Shown: one piece after another, positions 34,182 through 42,942 of the stretch
Layout of the letters: each line of letters starts with the position of its first letter
Position numbering within the stretch: position 1 is the first letter of the stretch
NCBI RefSeq assembly: GCF_000423045.1
Contig: NZ_AUHF01000001.1
Span: 992,001 to 1,056,000, forward strand
Direction of reading: 5' to 3'
Source of the DNA: Christiangramia portivictoriae DSM 23547
GTDB lineage: Bacteria > Bacteroidota > Bacteroidia > Flavobacteriales > Flavobacteriaceae
DNA length: 64,000 nt
Notes under the pieces: model-generated
What the model saw: the letters and a program-made list of their open reading frames with translations, nothing else
What the model was told of the DNA's origin: nothing
The model's database searches: none
Program-made: the position numbers and the translations under genes

Positions 34182-35006
34182 ATGAAGTTGAAAAACATGG
34201 ATCGAATTGCGATATTAACAACGGTTAGCAATTTCGAACTTTATCATAAAAGCATAAAATTTTTCCCGGCTGGTATTTCAAGATATGTGGTAGACGGTAC
34301 CAGAGGTTTTTATGGTATTAGAAGTTTGCTTTTCGCTATTGAAAAATTAAAGGGTAAGGATATTGACTGGCTGATTATGGCAGACGAGGACGTGATTTTT
34401 AAAAATCCCGATTTTCTTTTTGATCTGATAGACCATATGAAAAAACAAGAATTCATTTGTTGTGGGATGCGCGATGGCGGAACATTAGAATGGAGAAATC
34501 AAAGCCCGTACGCGATCAATACTTTCTTCAGTATTTTAAATCTTGATGCAGTGTCAAAAATTTTTGATAAGAAAGCGATCTTAAAGAATCAGTTTATTAA
34601 TCCATCTGAAGATCTTGGTGATCTGTCACATTTACAGGCAGACAATTACAAAAAAAATTCCCTTTATGAAGGCTATTATTGCTTCTATTTCTGGCTGTTG
34701 AGAAGTGGTAAAAAAATTCTTTATTTAAATGCAACCGCGCTAAATAACGATGAAAGCACCATAGTTTTTGATCATCATAAACGAGAGCTTTTATATCATA
34801 CCTGGTATGCCAGATTTTATAAAAAGGATCCATCTCAGACGCAGCGTATCGATGCAATTCTTAGCTTAGGCAAAGACGAAGGTCACGACAAAGCTTATAC
34901 TATTCTTGAAAACAAATCTTTTAAATTCAGGTTATTTTTCTATACCTATGTTCAGCGAATGAGAAGACACTGGAATAAATTAATGGGACATGGATACAGC
35001 ACATAA
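34182..35006 (+). CDS. Putative GT-A glycosyltransferase of unrecognised family
   Basis: A 274-residue protein with ATG at 34182; a second ATG six codons in (MDRIAILTTVSNFELYHKSI) is an equally good start. DWLIMADEDVIFKNPDFLFD (about residues 66-85) looks like a GT-A metal site of the DxD kind, and CCGMRDGGTLEWR follows. HHKRELLYHTWYARFY near the C-terminus has His residues that could complete the site. I recognise no family. It overlaps the next GT2 gene by 17 bases in another frame. Confidence 0.6.
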   Translation: MKLKNMDRIAILTTVSNFELYHKSIKFFPAGISRYVVDGTRGFYGIRSLLFAIEKLKGKDIDWLIMADEDVIFKNPDFLFDLIDHMKKQEFICCGMRDGGTLEWRNQSPYAINTFFSILNLDAVSKIFDKKAILKNQFINPSEDLGDLSHLQADNYKKNSLYEGYYCFYFWLLRSGKKILYLNATALNNDESTIVFDHHKRELLYHTWYARFYKKDPSQTQRIDAILSLGKDEGHDKAYTILENKSFKFRLFFYTYVQRMRRHWNKLMGHGYST

Positions 35007-35931
35007 AAGTAAAATTTCTATAATCATGGCAACATTCAACAGGAGCCATTTTATTATGGAAAGTTTGCATTATATCCGGAAGCAAACTTTTACAGAGTTT
35101 GAATGTTTGGTCATTGATGACGGCAGTACAGATGGAACACGACAGCTTCTGTTAAAAATTGCAACCGAAGACCCAAGGATTAAATACTTCAAACGCAGCT
35201 CAAATTATCAGAAAGGATTACCTGGTTGCCGTAATTACGGACTTGATTTGGCAAAAGGTGATTATATTGTTTTTTTTGATGATGACGATATTCCACATCC
35301 AAGGTTGCTGGAATTGGCAGTGAAAAATTTGCAGAATTCTAAATTCAATTTCTGCAGATATGGACGAAAAGTTTTTAGAGGAGATTTTGTAGCTAATTTT
35401 AATAGTTCTACGGCATATGAAATTAGTGAGCTACCTGATAATGTCTTAGCATCGATGATTATAGGAAAAGTTCCATTTAATTCCTGCCAGATATTATGGA
35501 AAAGATCCTGCTTTGATGAAATAAGATTTAATGAAAAATTGTTATTCGCTGAAGAATGGGAGTGTTACACTAGAATCCTTATCGAAAAGCATATCGGTGT
35601 AAATTTGGAGAAGGCGCTTTATTATGGACGGAAACATGCGAACTCCAATACCGGTGAATTTCAGCAAAGAGATAAAATCAGATTGGCGTCCAAAATTCAT
35701 GCTGCAGAGCTAATAATAGATCATCTTAAAACAGCAAACAATATTACCCGAACACTTCGAAAATTTTTTATAAGAATGGCTTTTGATCTTAAATCTAAAC
35801 AGCTTCTGGATAAAATATTAAAATCTACCGACACTGGACTTTCCGAAAATATTAAGTATAAATTGGGATTGCAATTTTATCCGATAATTCGTCCCATTTT
35901 AAAATATAAAGGCAAAATAAAGTCGGCCTAA
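34990..35931 (+). CDS. Glycosyltransferase family 2
   Basis: A 313-residue GT2 protein with ISIIMATFNRSHFIMESLHY, CLVIDDGSTDGTRQ, QKGLPGCRNYGLDLAKGDYI and metal site FFDDDDIPHPRLLE. FAEEWECYTRILIE is the acceptor-site segment. It shares the KGxxxCRNYG segment with the GT2 pair at 27632-29490. The start lies 17 bases inside the upstream gene, and its last 33 bases overlap the convergent wecB gene. Confidence 0.86.
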   Translation: MDTAHKSKISIIMATFNRSHFIMESLHYIRKQTFTEFECLVIDDGSTDGTRQLLLKIATEDPRIKYFKRSSNYQKGLPGCRNYGLDLAKGDYIVFFDDDDIPHPRLLELAVKNLQNSKFNFCRYGRKVFRGDFVANFNSSTAYEISELPDNVLASMIIGKVPFNSCQILWKRSCFDEIRFNEKLLFAEEWECYTRILIEKHIGVNLEKALYYGRKHANSNTGEFQQRDKIRLASKIHAAELIIDHLKTANNITRTLRKFFIRMAFDLKSKQLLDKILKSTDTGLSENIKYKLGLQFYPIIRPILKYKGKIKSA

Positions 35932-36993
35932 AACTTCCACTATGCGCTTTCCGGCATTACCATCCCAAAACTCCGGAATCTGCCCGGGTTTCCACTTACC
36001 ATCAAACAATTTCTTTAAATAAAATGGAAGATTTTCAGGATTACTTCCAGCGAGTTCATTAGTGCCTATAGTTACCGTTTCCGGCCTTTCTGTATTATCA
36101 CGTAAAGTTATGCAGGGTACATTTAGTACCGTAGTTTCCTCGGTAATTCCTCCCGAATCTGTAATAACCAGTTTTGAATTGATTACCAGAAAATTAAATT
36201 CCAGATAACCAAGAGGAGGAGTGAAATGGAGATTTTTAGAGTTCGGTTTTTGCGACTGAATAATCTTCGCCGTCCTGGGATGTGCGGGAAAAATAATTGG
36301 CAGACCTCGAGAATTTTCTTCAATGGTCTGTAATGTTCTGGACAATTTTGAAATCTCATCAACATTATCTGGCCTATGAAGGGTAAGAATCACATACTGT
36401 TTTTTTTCCAATTTCAGTTCATGCCATATCTCCGGTGGTCTGAATTGAGGTTTATGCATTAAAAGTGTATCGATCATGGTGTTTCCCACAAAAAATATCG
36501 TTTCTTTATGATGACCTGCTCGTATAAGGTTTTCCGTTGCATCCCTGGAAGTTGTAAAAAAATAATCGGAAATACTATCTATTATAATTCGATTTATTTC
36601 TTCCGGCATAGACATATCTCCGGAGCGGATGCCGGCTTCGATATGGGCTAACTCTATATTTTGTTTTTTGGCTGTAATAGCGCACGCCATGCTTGAAGTA
36701 ACGTCACCCACTACAATACAAATATCCGGTTTAAAAGAGTTCAGTAATTTTTCGTAACCTATCATAATCGAGGCAGTCTGCTCAGCCTGTGAGCCGCTTC
36801 CCGCCTCGAGGTTGAAATCGGGCAACGGAATATTAAGATCTGTGAAGAAATTACCGCTCATATTATGATCATAGTGCTGGCCGGTGTGAATAAGTCTAAA
36901 ATTAAATGATTGAGTGGAATTTCTTATTGCTGTTATTATAGCAGCAATCTTTACAAAATTGGGCCTTGCCCCGGCAATTAAATCTATTTTCAT
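35899..36993 (-). CDS. wecB: UDP-N-acetylglucosamine 2-epimerase, non-hydrolysing
   Basis: A 364-residue GT-B-fold epimerase. It begins MKIDLIAGARPNFVKIAAII with the uridine-side GxRPN motif, followed by RLIHTGQHYDHNMSG, VVGDVTSSMACAI, HIEAGIRSGDMSMPEE and NRIIIDSISDYFFTTS. The donor half has LTLHRPDNVD and TDSGGITEETTVLNVPCITL with RPETVTIGTN. It interconverts UDP-GlcNAc and UDP-ManNAc. No UDP-ManNAc dehydrogenase (WecC) gene is in the window, so ManNAc itself or an oxidised form made elsewhere could be used. It is the only minus-strand gene in the middle of a plus-strand run and has its own good promoter. Confidence 0.92.
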   Translation of the reverse strand: MKIDLIAGARPNFVKIAAIITAIRNSTQSFNFRLIHTGQHYDHNMSGNFFTDLNIPLPDFNLEAGSGSQAEQTASIMIGYEKLLNSFKPDICIVVGDVTSSMACAITAKKQNIELAHIEAGIRSGDMSMPEEINRIIIDSISDYFFTTSRDATENLIRAGHHKETIFFVGNTMIDTLLMHKPQFRPPEIWHELKLEKKQYVILTLHRPDNVDEISKLSRTLQTIEENSRGLPIIFPAHPRTAKIIQSQKPNSKNLHFTPPLGYLEFNFLVINSKLVITDSGGITEETTVLNVPCITLRDNTERPETVTIGTNELAGSNPENLPFYLKKLFDGKWKPGQIPEFWDGNAGKRIVEVLGRLYFAFIF

Positions 36994-37008
36994 AAGGCGG
37001 TATTATAA

Positions 37009-37016
37009 CAAATCTA
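37009..37016 (-). promoter_or_regulatory. Promoter for wecB (-7 TAGATTTG with -33 TTTG at 37035-37038)
   Basis: On the minus strand TTTG (37038-37035) is followed after 18 bases by TAGATTTG (37016-37009), close to the Bacteroidota TTTG-N19-21-TAnnTTTG arrangement. The predicted start leaves about 11 bases before the ATG at 36993. This is the most complete promoter match seen in the window. Confidence 0.6.
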
Positions 37017-37105
37017 CTTTAATTTTGAAATTAACAAAGTTGTAGGTGTTTATTAAATAAGTATTTTAGTGCTGAAGTTAACATCTCTGCCCAAATCCTT
37101 GAAAT

Positions 37106-38377
37106 TTGAGTTTCAGAAATTCAAAGAAAATTTTAATTGTAGCTGAATCTATCGATATCGAAGATAGCAGCGGAACAAAAGGAAGGGTTGCCCTAATTAA
37201 AAACCTGGCTAGAGCGGGCTATCAGTTAAAAGTATTCCATTATACTAGGAAAAATATCCAGCTTGAAGGTATTGAATGTCATTCCATAAAGGAGAATAGA
37301 AGAAGTATTTTATTTTTCCTTAGTAGAATGGAAAGATATACGAGGTACTACCTTAAGCTTTCCCTGCATAAACCTCTTGAAAAGATGTTTGGTTTCTCCT
37401 TTACCCTGTTTAATGATAGAAATAGTATCGTTGCGGGATTAAGAAATATCAATAATTTTGAACCAGATCTTATTTTAACCTTTAGTAAGGGAGGCAGCTT
37501 TAGGCCACATCATGCACTTTTAAAAATGCCCGAATGGCATCATAAGTGGGCCGCTTATATTCACGATCCTTACCCTATGCATTTGTATCCCAGACCTTAT
37601 GCCTGGGTTGAGCCCGGTTTTTATAAGAAATGGAGATTCATGAAAAAGATGTCGGAGGCCGCAGTAATAACTATTTTTCCGAGCAAACTTTTAATGGAAT
37701 GGATGGGAAGTTATTTTGAAGGATATTTAAAAAAAGGTAAAATAATTCCTCATCAGATTGACAAATCTACCAGGCAGCCGCAAGAACACAAACTGCCTGC
37801 TTTTTTTAATAAAGATCATTTCAATATTCTACACGCCGGTAATCTGTTATGGGGAAGGGACCCCAGAGCGCTGGTGAGCGGATTTTTAAAATTTTTAAAA
37901 AAGCATCCGGAGGCTGAAGATGAAAGTAAACTTTTATTCATTGGTCCGGAAAATCATTATACACTATATTTAAAGGAGCTCAGCGATAGTAATCCTCAAT
38001 TATTTTTGAGTAAGGCTTCACTTCCTTTTACCGAAACTCAAAGACTCCAGGAATTAACGTCGGTTAATGTTATTCTCGAGGCTAAGTCTGAAATAAGCCC
38101 ATTTTTACCCGGTAAGTTCCCGCACTGTGTAAAAGCAAACAAGCCTATACTGTTGCTCGGACCTTATTATAGTGAATGTAGGAGGCTTCTTGGTAAGGAT
38201 TATTTTTACTGGGCGGAGGTAGATGAAGAGAAAAAAATTATGGGACTTATAGAAGAGCTATACTTTAAATGGAAGGCTAATCCCGCTGCCATTGAACTTT
38301 CTCGTCCAGATTTGGAAGATTATCTTTCACAGGATTATCTGGAAAGAACAATGGAACAAATTTTAATGGAAACATGA
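37106..38377 (+). CDS. GT-B glycosyltransferase, GT4-like
   Basis: A 423-residue protein from a TTG start at 37106 (MSFRNSKKILIVAESIDIED). The N-terminal half has GTKGRVALIKNLARAGYQL in place of the usual GGAE loop, and WAAYIHDPYPMHLYP. The donor half has ILHAGNLLWGRDPRALVSGF, KLLFIGPENHY and ILEAKSEISPFLPGKFPHCV, which takes the place of the EX7E stretch. The fold is GT-B by pattern, but the family match is loose. It overlaps the next gene by four bases (ATGA). Its upstream gap of 112 bases is shared with the divergent wecB promoter. Confidence 0.65.
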   Translation: MSFRNSKKILIVAESIDIEDSSGTKGRVALIKNLARAGYQLKVFHYTRKNIQLEGIECHSIKENRRSILFFLSRMERYTRYYLKLSLHKPLEKMFGFSFTLFNDRNSIVAGLRNINNFEPDLILTFSKGGSFRPHHALLKMPEWHHKWAAYIHDPYPMHLYPRPYAWVEPGFYKKWRFMKKMSEAAVITIFPSKLLMEWMGSYFEGYLKKGKIIPHQIDKSTRQPQEHKLPAFFNKDHFNILHAGNLLWGRDPRALVSGFLKFLKKHPEAEDESKLLFIGPENHYTLYLKELSDSNPQLFLSKASLPFTETQRLQELTSVNVILEAKSEISPFLPGKFPHCVKANKPILLLGPYYSECRRLLGKDYFYWAEVDEEKKIMGLIEELYFKWKANPAAIELSRPDLEDYLSQDYLERTMEQILMET

Positions 38378-39519
38378 AAATCTTATTAATATCAGTTTTT
38401 TCAAATCATATGTTTAACTGGATTCTTCAGCTTAAAAATGCGGGCTATGATATTCACTGGATAGATGTAAATGATGCCAACACATATGTTCAGCGAATTG
38501 ATTTCGTATCACAAACCGTAAAATGGAAAAGAAAATATGAATATCCAGGCAGATATTGGATAAAGAATAATATTCCAAAATTTGACAGTTTACTTGAAAA
38601 ATATAATTCCAGAGATTTTCTAAAAATTTTCATTAAGAAATTACAGGAATTTCAACCCGATGTGGTACAAAGTTTTGAGATGCATTCCGCATGTGTGCCT
38701 ATTCTAGAAATAATGAAGCAAAACCAAAAAATAAAATGGATATATTCCGCCTGGGGCAACGATGTTTTTTATTATCAGAGAGATCCTAAAAAACTGGAAA
38801 ATATTAAAAAAGTGTACAAAAGACTGGACTTTATGTTTGCAGATTGTACACGGGATTTCCTTCTTGCTGAAAAATACGGTTTTAAGGGGAATTACCTGGG
38901 AACTTTCCCTGGAGGCGGGGGTTATGAATTGGAATATTCCAACCAGTTCCTGCAGAATTTTGAAACCAGAAAAGTTATTTTGATAAAAGGATATGAACAT
39001 AAATTCGGCAGAGCAATCAATATTATGAAAGCTGTTAGTATACTTGAAGATGAGCTTGGGAATTATGAAATCGTGATTTTTGCAGCTACTAGCAAATTAC
39101 AGGAATATCTGGAAAACCCGGAGTTTCAGAATATGGAAAACCTGGAAGTATACGGAAAAATTGGGAGAGACGAAGTACTGAAATTGATGGGCAGATCCTT
39201 GATCTATGTGGGTAACAGCATTTCTGACGGAACCCCGAATACACTGTTGGAAGCTATTGTCATGGAGTGTTTCCCAATTCAGAGCGATCCTGGAGGAGCA
39301 ACAGCAGAAATTATTGACCATGGTAAAAACGGATTTTTAATTAAGGATCCTTACAATCCGCAGGAAATAGCAGATCATATAAGAGCAGCTCTTCAAAATC
39401 CATCAATGGTAAAACAAGGAATCGAGCATAACACACAACAGGTCAAGCCTCGATTAGGCAGGGAATATTTAAGACAAAAAGCCTTGAAGAAATACGAAAG
39501 AGTGGAAGAAAGCTTATAA
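38374..39519 (+). CDS. GT4-like glycosyltransferase, first of a tandem paralogous pair
   Basis: A 381-residue GT-B enzyme. It starts MKILLISVFSNHMFNWILQL and has IDFVSQTVKWKRKYEYPGRY, KWIYSAWGNDVFYYQRDPKK and FPGGGGYELEYSNQF. The donor half includes ILIKGYEHKFGRA and the EX7E-type region NSISDGTPNTLLEAIVMECF, plus SDPGGATAEII. The gene immediately downstream matches it along its whole length. Retaining transfer is expected. Translation is probably coupled to the upstream gene by the ATGA overlap. Confidence 0.82.
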   Translation: MKILLISVFSNHMFNWILQLKNAGYDIHWIDVNDANTYVQRIDFVSQTVKWKRKYEYPGRYWIKNNIPKFDSLLEKYNSRDFLKIFIKKLQEFQPDVVQSFEMHSACVPILEIMKQNQKIKWIYSAWGNDVFYYQRDPKKLENIKKVYKRLDFMFADCTRDFLLAEKYGFKGNYLGTFPGGGGYELEYSNQFLQNFETRKVILIKGYEHKFGRAINIMKAVSILEDELGNYEIVIFAATSKLQEYLENPEFQNMENLEVYGKIGRDEVLKLMGRSLIYVGNSISDGTPNTLLEAIVMECFPIQSDPGGATAEIIDHGKNGFLIKDPYNPQEIADHIRAALQNPSMVKQGIEHNTQQVKPRLGREYLRQKALKKYERVEESL

Positions 39520-39526
39520 TTATCCT

Positions 39527-40681
39527 ATGAAAATATTAATGGTCTCCATGTTTTCCAGTCATTTCTTTAACTGGACCAGACAATTGAAGAATGCCGGGCA
39601 TGTGGTCTATTGGTTTGACGTATTTGATTCGAATACCAGGGTTAAAAAAATTGACTTTGTCCATCAGATAACGGGTTGGAGGTATAAATACGATTACCCT
39701 GGACGGCACCTTATTAAAAGTAAGCTACCATTTTTTTATAAATTTTTAAAGCCCTTCAGCGAAAGAGAATTAGCTGATGTTTTTGAAAGGGAATTGCTTA
39801 AAATAGAACCTGATGCGGTACAAAGCTTTGCGCTTCAACCAGCTGCTTTTCCTATTTTAGAGGTAATGAAAAAATATCCAGATATAAAATGGATACTTTC
39901 TGCCTGGGGTAATGATCTTTATTACAGGCAGCAAACCGGAAAAAAGGATCTGGATAAAATTCATCAAACCTTACCGGAAATTGACTTCTTGTTCACAGAC
40001 TGTAACAGAGACATGGGCGTTGCTCGTAACTTAGGATTTAAAGGTATCGAAATGGGGGTGTTCCCTGGCGGGGGAGGATATGAGCTGGATTATTATTCAA
40101 AATTCAGGCGCCCTTTTTCCGAACGAAATATTATTTTGATCAAGGGGTATGAAAGCCATTTAGGTAGGTGTAATAAGATTTTAGAATCCATTTTGAAATT
40201 AAAAGCGCTCTTGGAAGATTATGAAATTGTAATTTTTGGCGCTAATCAAAAAGTTCTGGCATATGTTAAAGAGCATAAACTGGATAAATGGAATAATTTT
40301 AAATGTTTTCAGAAAATTCCGAACAAGGAAGTTTTGAAATATATGGGCGGCTCAATGCTATATATTGGAAATAGCATCTCAGACGGAATGCCAAATACCC
40401 TGCTGGAAGCTGTTGTTATGAGTGTTTTCCCTATTCAGTCGAATCCAGGAGGAGCAACCGAAGAAATCATTACTCATGGAAAAAATGGCCTTTTAATCAC
40501 TAATCCGGAAAATTCTGCTGAAATTGGAGATTTAATTCAGCAAGCGATAAATTCTCCATCCATGCTAAAGCTAGGCATAGAGTATAATGATCAATATACA
40601 AGACCAAATTTGGATCGAAAATCTGTTCGGGAGAAGGTGCTGGCCAAATATGAGGAAATAAAGGATAATTTAGCGCACTGA
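39527..40681 (+). CDS. GT4-like glycosyltransferase, second of a tandem paralogous pair
   Basis: A 384-residue protein, paralogous to the preceding gene: MKILMVSMFSSHFFNWTRQL, KIDFVHQITGWRYKYDYPGR, KWILSAWGNDLYYRQQTGKK, FPGGGGYELDYYSKF, ILIKGYESHLGRC, NSISDGMPNTLLEAVVMSVF and SNPGGATEEII align block by block. The linkage suggests local duplication, followed by divergence to act on different acceptors. It starts seven bases after the first copy and ends one base before the QueC-like gene. Confidence 0.82.
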   Translation: MKILMVSMFSSHFFNWTRQLKNAGHVVYWFDVFDSNTRVKKIDFVHQITGWRYKYDYPGRHLIKSKLPFFYKFLKPFSERELADVFERELLKIEPDAVQSFALQPAAFPILEVMKKYPDIKWILSAWGNDLYYRQQTGKKDLDKIHQTLPEIDFLFTDCNRDMGVARNLGFKGIEMGVFPGGGGYELDYYSKFRRPFSERNIILIKGYESHLGRCNKILESILKLKALLEDYEIVIFGANQKVLAYVKEHKLDKWNNFKCFQKIPNKEVLKYMGGSMLYIGNSISDGMPNTLLEAVVMSVFPIQSNPGGATEEIITHGKNGLLITNPENSAEIGDLIQQAINSPSMLKLGIEYNDQYTRPNLDRKSVREKVLAKYEEIKDNLAH

Positions 40682-40682
40682 A

Positions 40683-41855
40683 ATGATAACCATTAAACCG
40701 CCGATCCTTAATGTAGAAAATAGTGTTATTCGCGTTTCCGCAGAACTACTATTTCCTGATCGATCAGAGCGTCTCTGGTATGAATTTCCTCTAAAATTCG
40801 AATCATATATTTCAGAGAAACTAGCCGATTCCTTTTTAATAGGTATTCTGCCGCTGGCTCTTAAAGAAGGCCATGACATTACCGTTAGTACGGCGATTTC
40901 CTCAAAATTATTTTATACGGTACGAAAATACCTGGTACCAGCCCTTTGTCTAGCTAATCCTGAATTTAAAAATATAAAAATCACTACACAAAAAACAAGT
41001 GATTTAGATCTGAACGAAGGGAAAAAAGCAGGCATGGGCCTTTCCTGTGGTATTGATTCTTTTGCTACCTTTTACTCACACTTGGATGAAATTGCGCCCT
41101 TTAAAATTGAATATTTCACTTTTGTAAATGCAGGTTCACTTGGAGATCACGGTGGGCAGCATACCAGAGAATTATTTTACAGTAAGTTAAAACAGGTGCG
41201 GAAGTTTGCAGATTCAGTGAATGTGGAGGTTATTCCAATTGATTCTAATATTAGCGAATTGCTGCAAATGAATTTCCAAAGTACACACACTTTCAGAAAT
41301 TTGTCCTGTATTCTGAACCTTCAAAAGTTGTTTAAGGTTTATTATTATGCCTCACCTCATCGTTTTGACCAATTCAGCTTAAATAAAACAGATTCTGGTG
41401 ATTATGATTTGCTAAATATACAGTTTTTGTCTACTAATTCACTTACCTTTTTTTCATCTGTAGCGAACCTTAACAGAATTGAACGAACAGAATTTATCTC
41501 TCATTTTTCGTCTACCTACAATCATCTCGATGTTTGTACTAATTCAAGAAATTCAGGCGGATTTGTGAATTGTACCAGATGTGATAAATGTTTGAGAACA
41601 GCTCTGACTTTAGATATCCTCGGGAAACTTGAATTGTATAAGCATGTATTTAACCTTAAAATATATAAGCAGGAAAAAACGAAATACATCGGTAAAATTT
41701 TAGCACAGCATAATAATGAGTTTAATAGAGAATTAGTTCTTTTTTTAAAGCAATCAAACGATTGGTCCTCAAAATATAGAGTGGCGTATTTGAAGCACAA
41801 GATGAAAAAATATAAATCTGAGATCAGGAAATTCGTTAAAAGTAAAACGTCTTAA
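40683..41855 (+). CDS. QueC-like ATP pyrophosphatase homologue with a Cys4 site, unknown function
   Basis: A 390-residue protein. Residues 1-115 form a separate beta-rich N-terminal part (MITIKPPILNVENSVIRVSA onward). At 117-126, GMGLSCGIDS is a variant of the SGGxDS PP-loop of N-type ATP pyrophosphatases. Near the C-terminus Cys285 is followed by Cys297, Cys300 and Cys303 (NCTRCDKCLRT), in the C-xn-C-x2-C-x2-C arrangement used by QueC to bind zinc. QueC activates a carboxylate with ATP and adds ammonia. No queuosine genes are near; the surroundings are glycosyltransferases and, two genes on, neuB. A role in adenylating a sugar carboxylate is a hypothesis only. The second Gly of the PP-loop is replaced by Cys. 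Confidence 0.6.
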   Translation: MITIKPPILNVENSVIRVSAELLFPDRSERLWYEFPLKFESYISEKLADSFLIGILPLALKEGHDITVSTAISSKLFYTVRKYLVPALCLANPEFKNIKITTQKTSDLDLNEGKKAGMGLSCGIDSFATFYSHLDEIAPFKIEYFTFVNAGSLGDHGGQHTRELFYSKLKQVRKFADSVNVEVIPIDSNISELLQMNFQSTHTFRNLSCILNLQKLFKVYYYASPHRFDQFSLNKTDSGDYDLLNIQFLSTNSLTFFSSVANLNRIERTEFISHFSSTYNHLDVCTNSRNSGGFVNCTRCDKCLRTALTLDILGKLELYKHVFNLKIYKQEKTKYIGKILAQHNNEFNRELVLFLKQSNDWSSKYRVAYLKHKMKKYKSEIRKFVKSKTS

Positions 41856-42938
41856 TTGTTAAGTATAATTTATCCATATCGCAACAGAGATGTTGAAAGG
41901 CTTCGAAGATCTTTTGAGTCTTTACAACGACAAACCAATAGAAACTTTCAGGTTTTTTTTGTGGATTATGGTTCACGAATCGAATTGGCTGGCCAGGTTG
42001 AGGATCTGTGCAAAAATTATTCCTTTAATTACCGATATTGTTACACAGAAAAGCAGCCCTGGAATAAGAGCAAGGCTATAAACAACGTTGTTCAGGATTT
42101 AGAAAGCGAATTTTGTTTTGTGGCTGATGTAGATATGATTTTTCATCCGGAATTTATTGAAGAAGCTGGGCATCTTCAGAAAAAAGATCATACAGTATAC
42201 TTTCAGGTTGGTTTCCTGGGTTCCAATGAATCTTTTGATAATAAGGAATTCAGGCATTTTAAAAACTATAGGAAAAGTACTCCGGAAGCTACGGGGTTGA
42301 CCATGTTTCCCGTGTCCATTTTAAAAGAGTTACATGGCTTTGATGAGTTTTACCATTTCTGGGGATCTGAAGATAGTGATATGCACGTTAGGATTAGGAA
42401 TGCCGGTTATAAAGTTGATTTTTATGATCATAAGGTTTTAATGCTACATCAGTGGCATAGCAGCTATAGAAGTAAAGTTTCAGATAAATTAACACCAGAG
42501 TTTCAGTTGAAAGATATTGTAAGGTTGAACAATCAGCATTATAATCATGCCAGAGAGAGTCAGGTAAAGAAAGTAAATCTGGAAAACTGGGGAAATTGTT
42601 TAAAAAAAGGCGAATTTCAAACTTTAGAAAACGCCGATTTTTCATTATTAAGTAATAGAAAAGAAGTAGTTGACCATTTGTTATATTGCATTTTACCCCA
42701 AATTAATAATGAAATTGTTAAATACAGGATTTCAGATTCACAACCAAAGAGTCTAAAAATTACAGCTAAACAAATTGTAGGCAAAAATATTTCGAAGCAC
42801 TATAGCCTGAAACAAGTAAACGATCTAATTTTACTGCATCTTATCACGTTTTATAGGAATAAACCATATAGTTATAAAGTTGGTGAGGATCTCAGGTATA
42901 TTGAATTTTCCATCGATTTTAGAAAAAATAAATGTTGA
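41856..42938 (+). CDS. GT2-like glycosyltransferase with galactosyltransferase-type C-terminal region
   Basis: A 360-residue protein using a TTG directly after the previous stop codon (MLSIIYPYRNRDVERLRRS), needed to keep the first strand. The GT-A core has FFVDYGSRIEL, PWNKSKAINNVVQDLE and metal site FVADVDMIFHPEF (about 90-102). The later GLTMFPVSILKELHGFDEFY and FWGSEDSDMHVRIRNAGYKV match the Glyco_transf_7C module of beta-galactosyl/GalNAc transferases, where Glu-Asp act as base and donor contacts. The C-terminal ~110 residues are of unknown type. It ends four bases before the neuB ATG. Confidence 0.8.
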   Translation: MLSIIYPYRNRDVERLRRSFESLQRQTNRNFQVFFVDYGSRIELAGQVEDLCKNYSFNYRYCYTEKQPWNKSKAINNVVQDLESEFCFVADVDMIFHPEFIEEAGHLQKKDHTVYFQVGFLGSNESFDNKEFRHFKNYRKSTPEATGLTMFPVSILKELHGFDEFYHFWGSEDSDMHVRIRNAGYKVDFYDHKVLMLHQWHSSYRSKVSDKLTPEFQLKDIVRLNNQHYNHARESQVKKVNLENWGNCLKKGEFQTLENADFSLLSNRKEVVDHLLYCILPQINNEIVKYRISDSQPKSLKITAKQIVGKNISKHYSLKQVNDLILLHLITFYRNKPYSYKVGEDLRYIEFSIDFRKNKC

Positions 42939-42942
42939 GTGT

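Noticed and set aside
42880-42942. Upstream GTG-type extension of neuB by 21 codons
   Set aside because: The extension overlaps the end of the previous gene and is not NeuB-like. The ATG at 42943 gives the canonical N-terminus (MFIIAEIAQAHEG) four bases after the previous stop codon.
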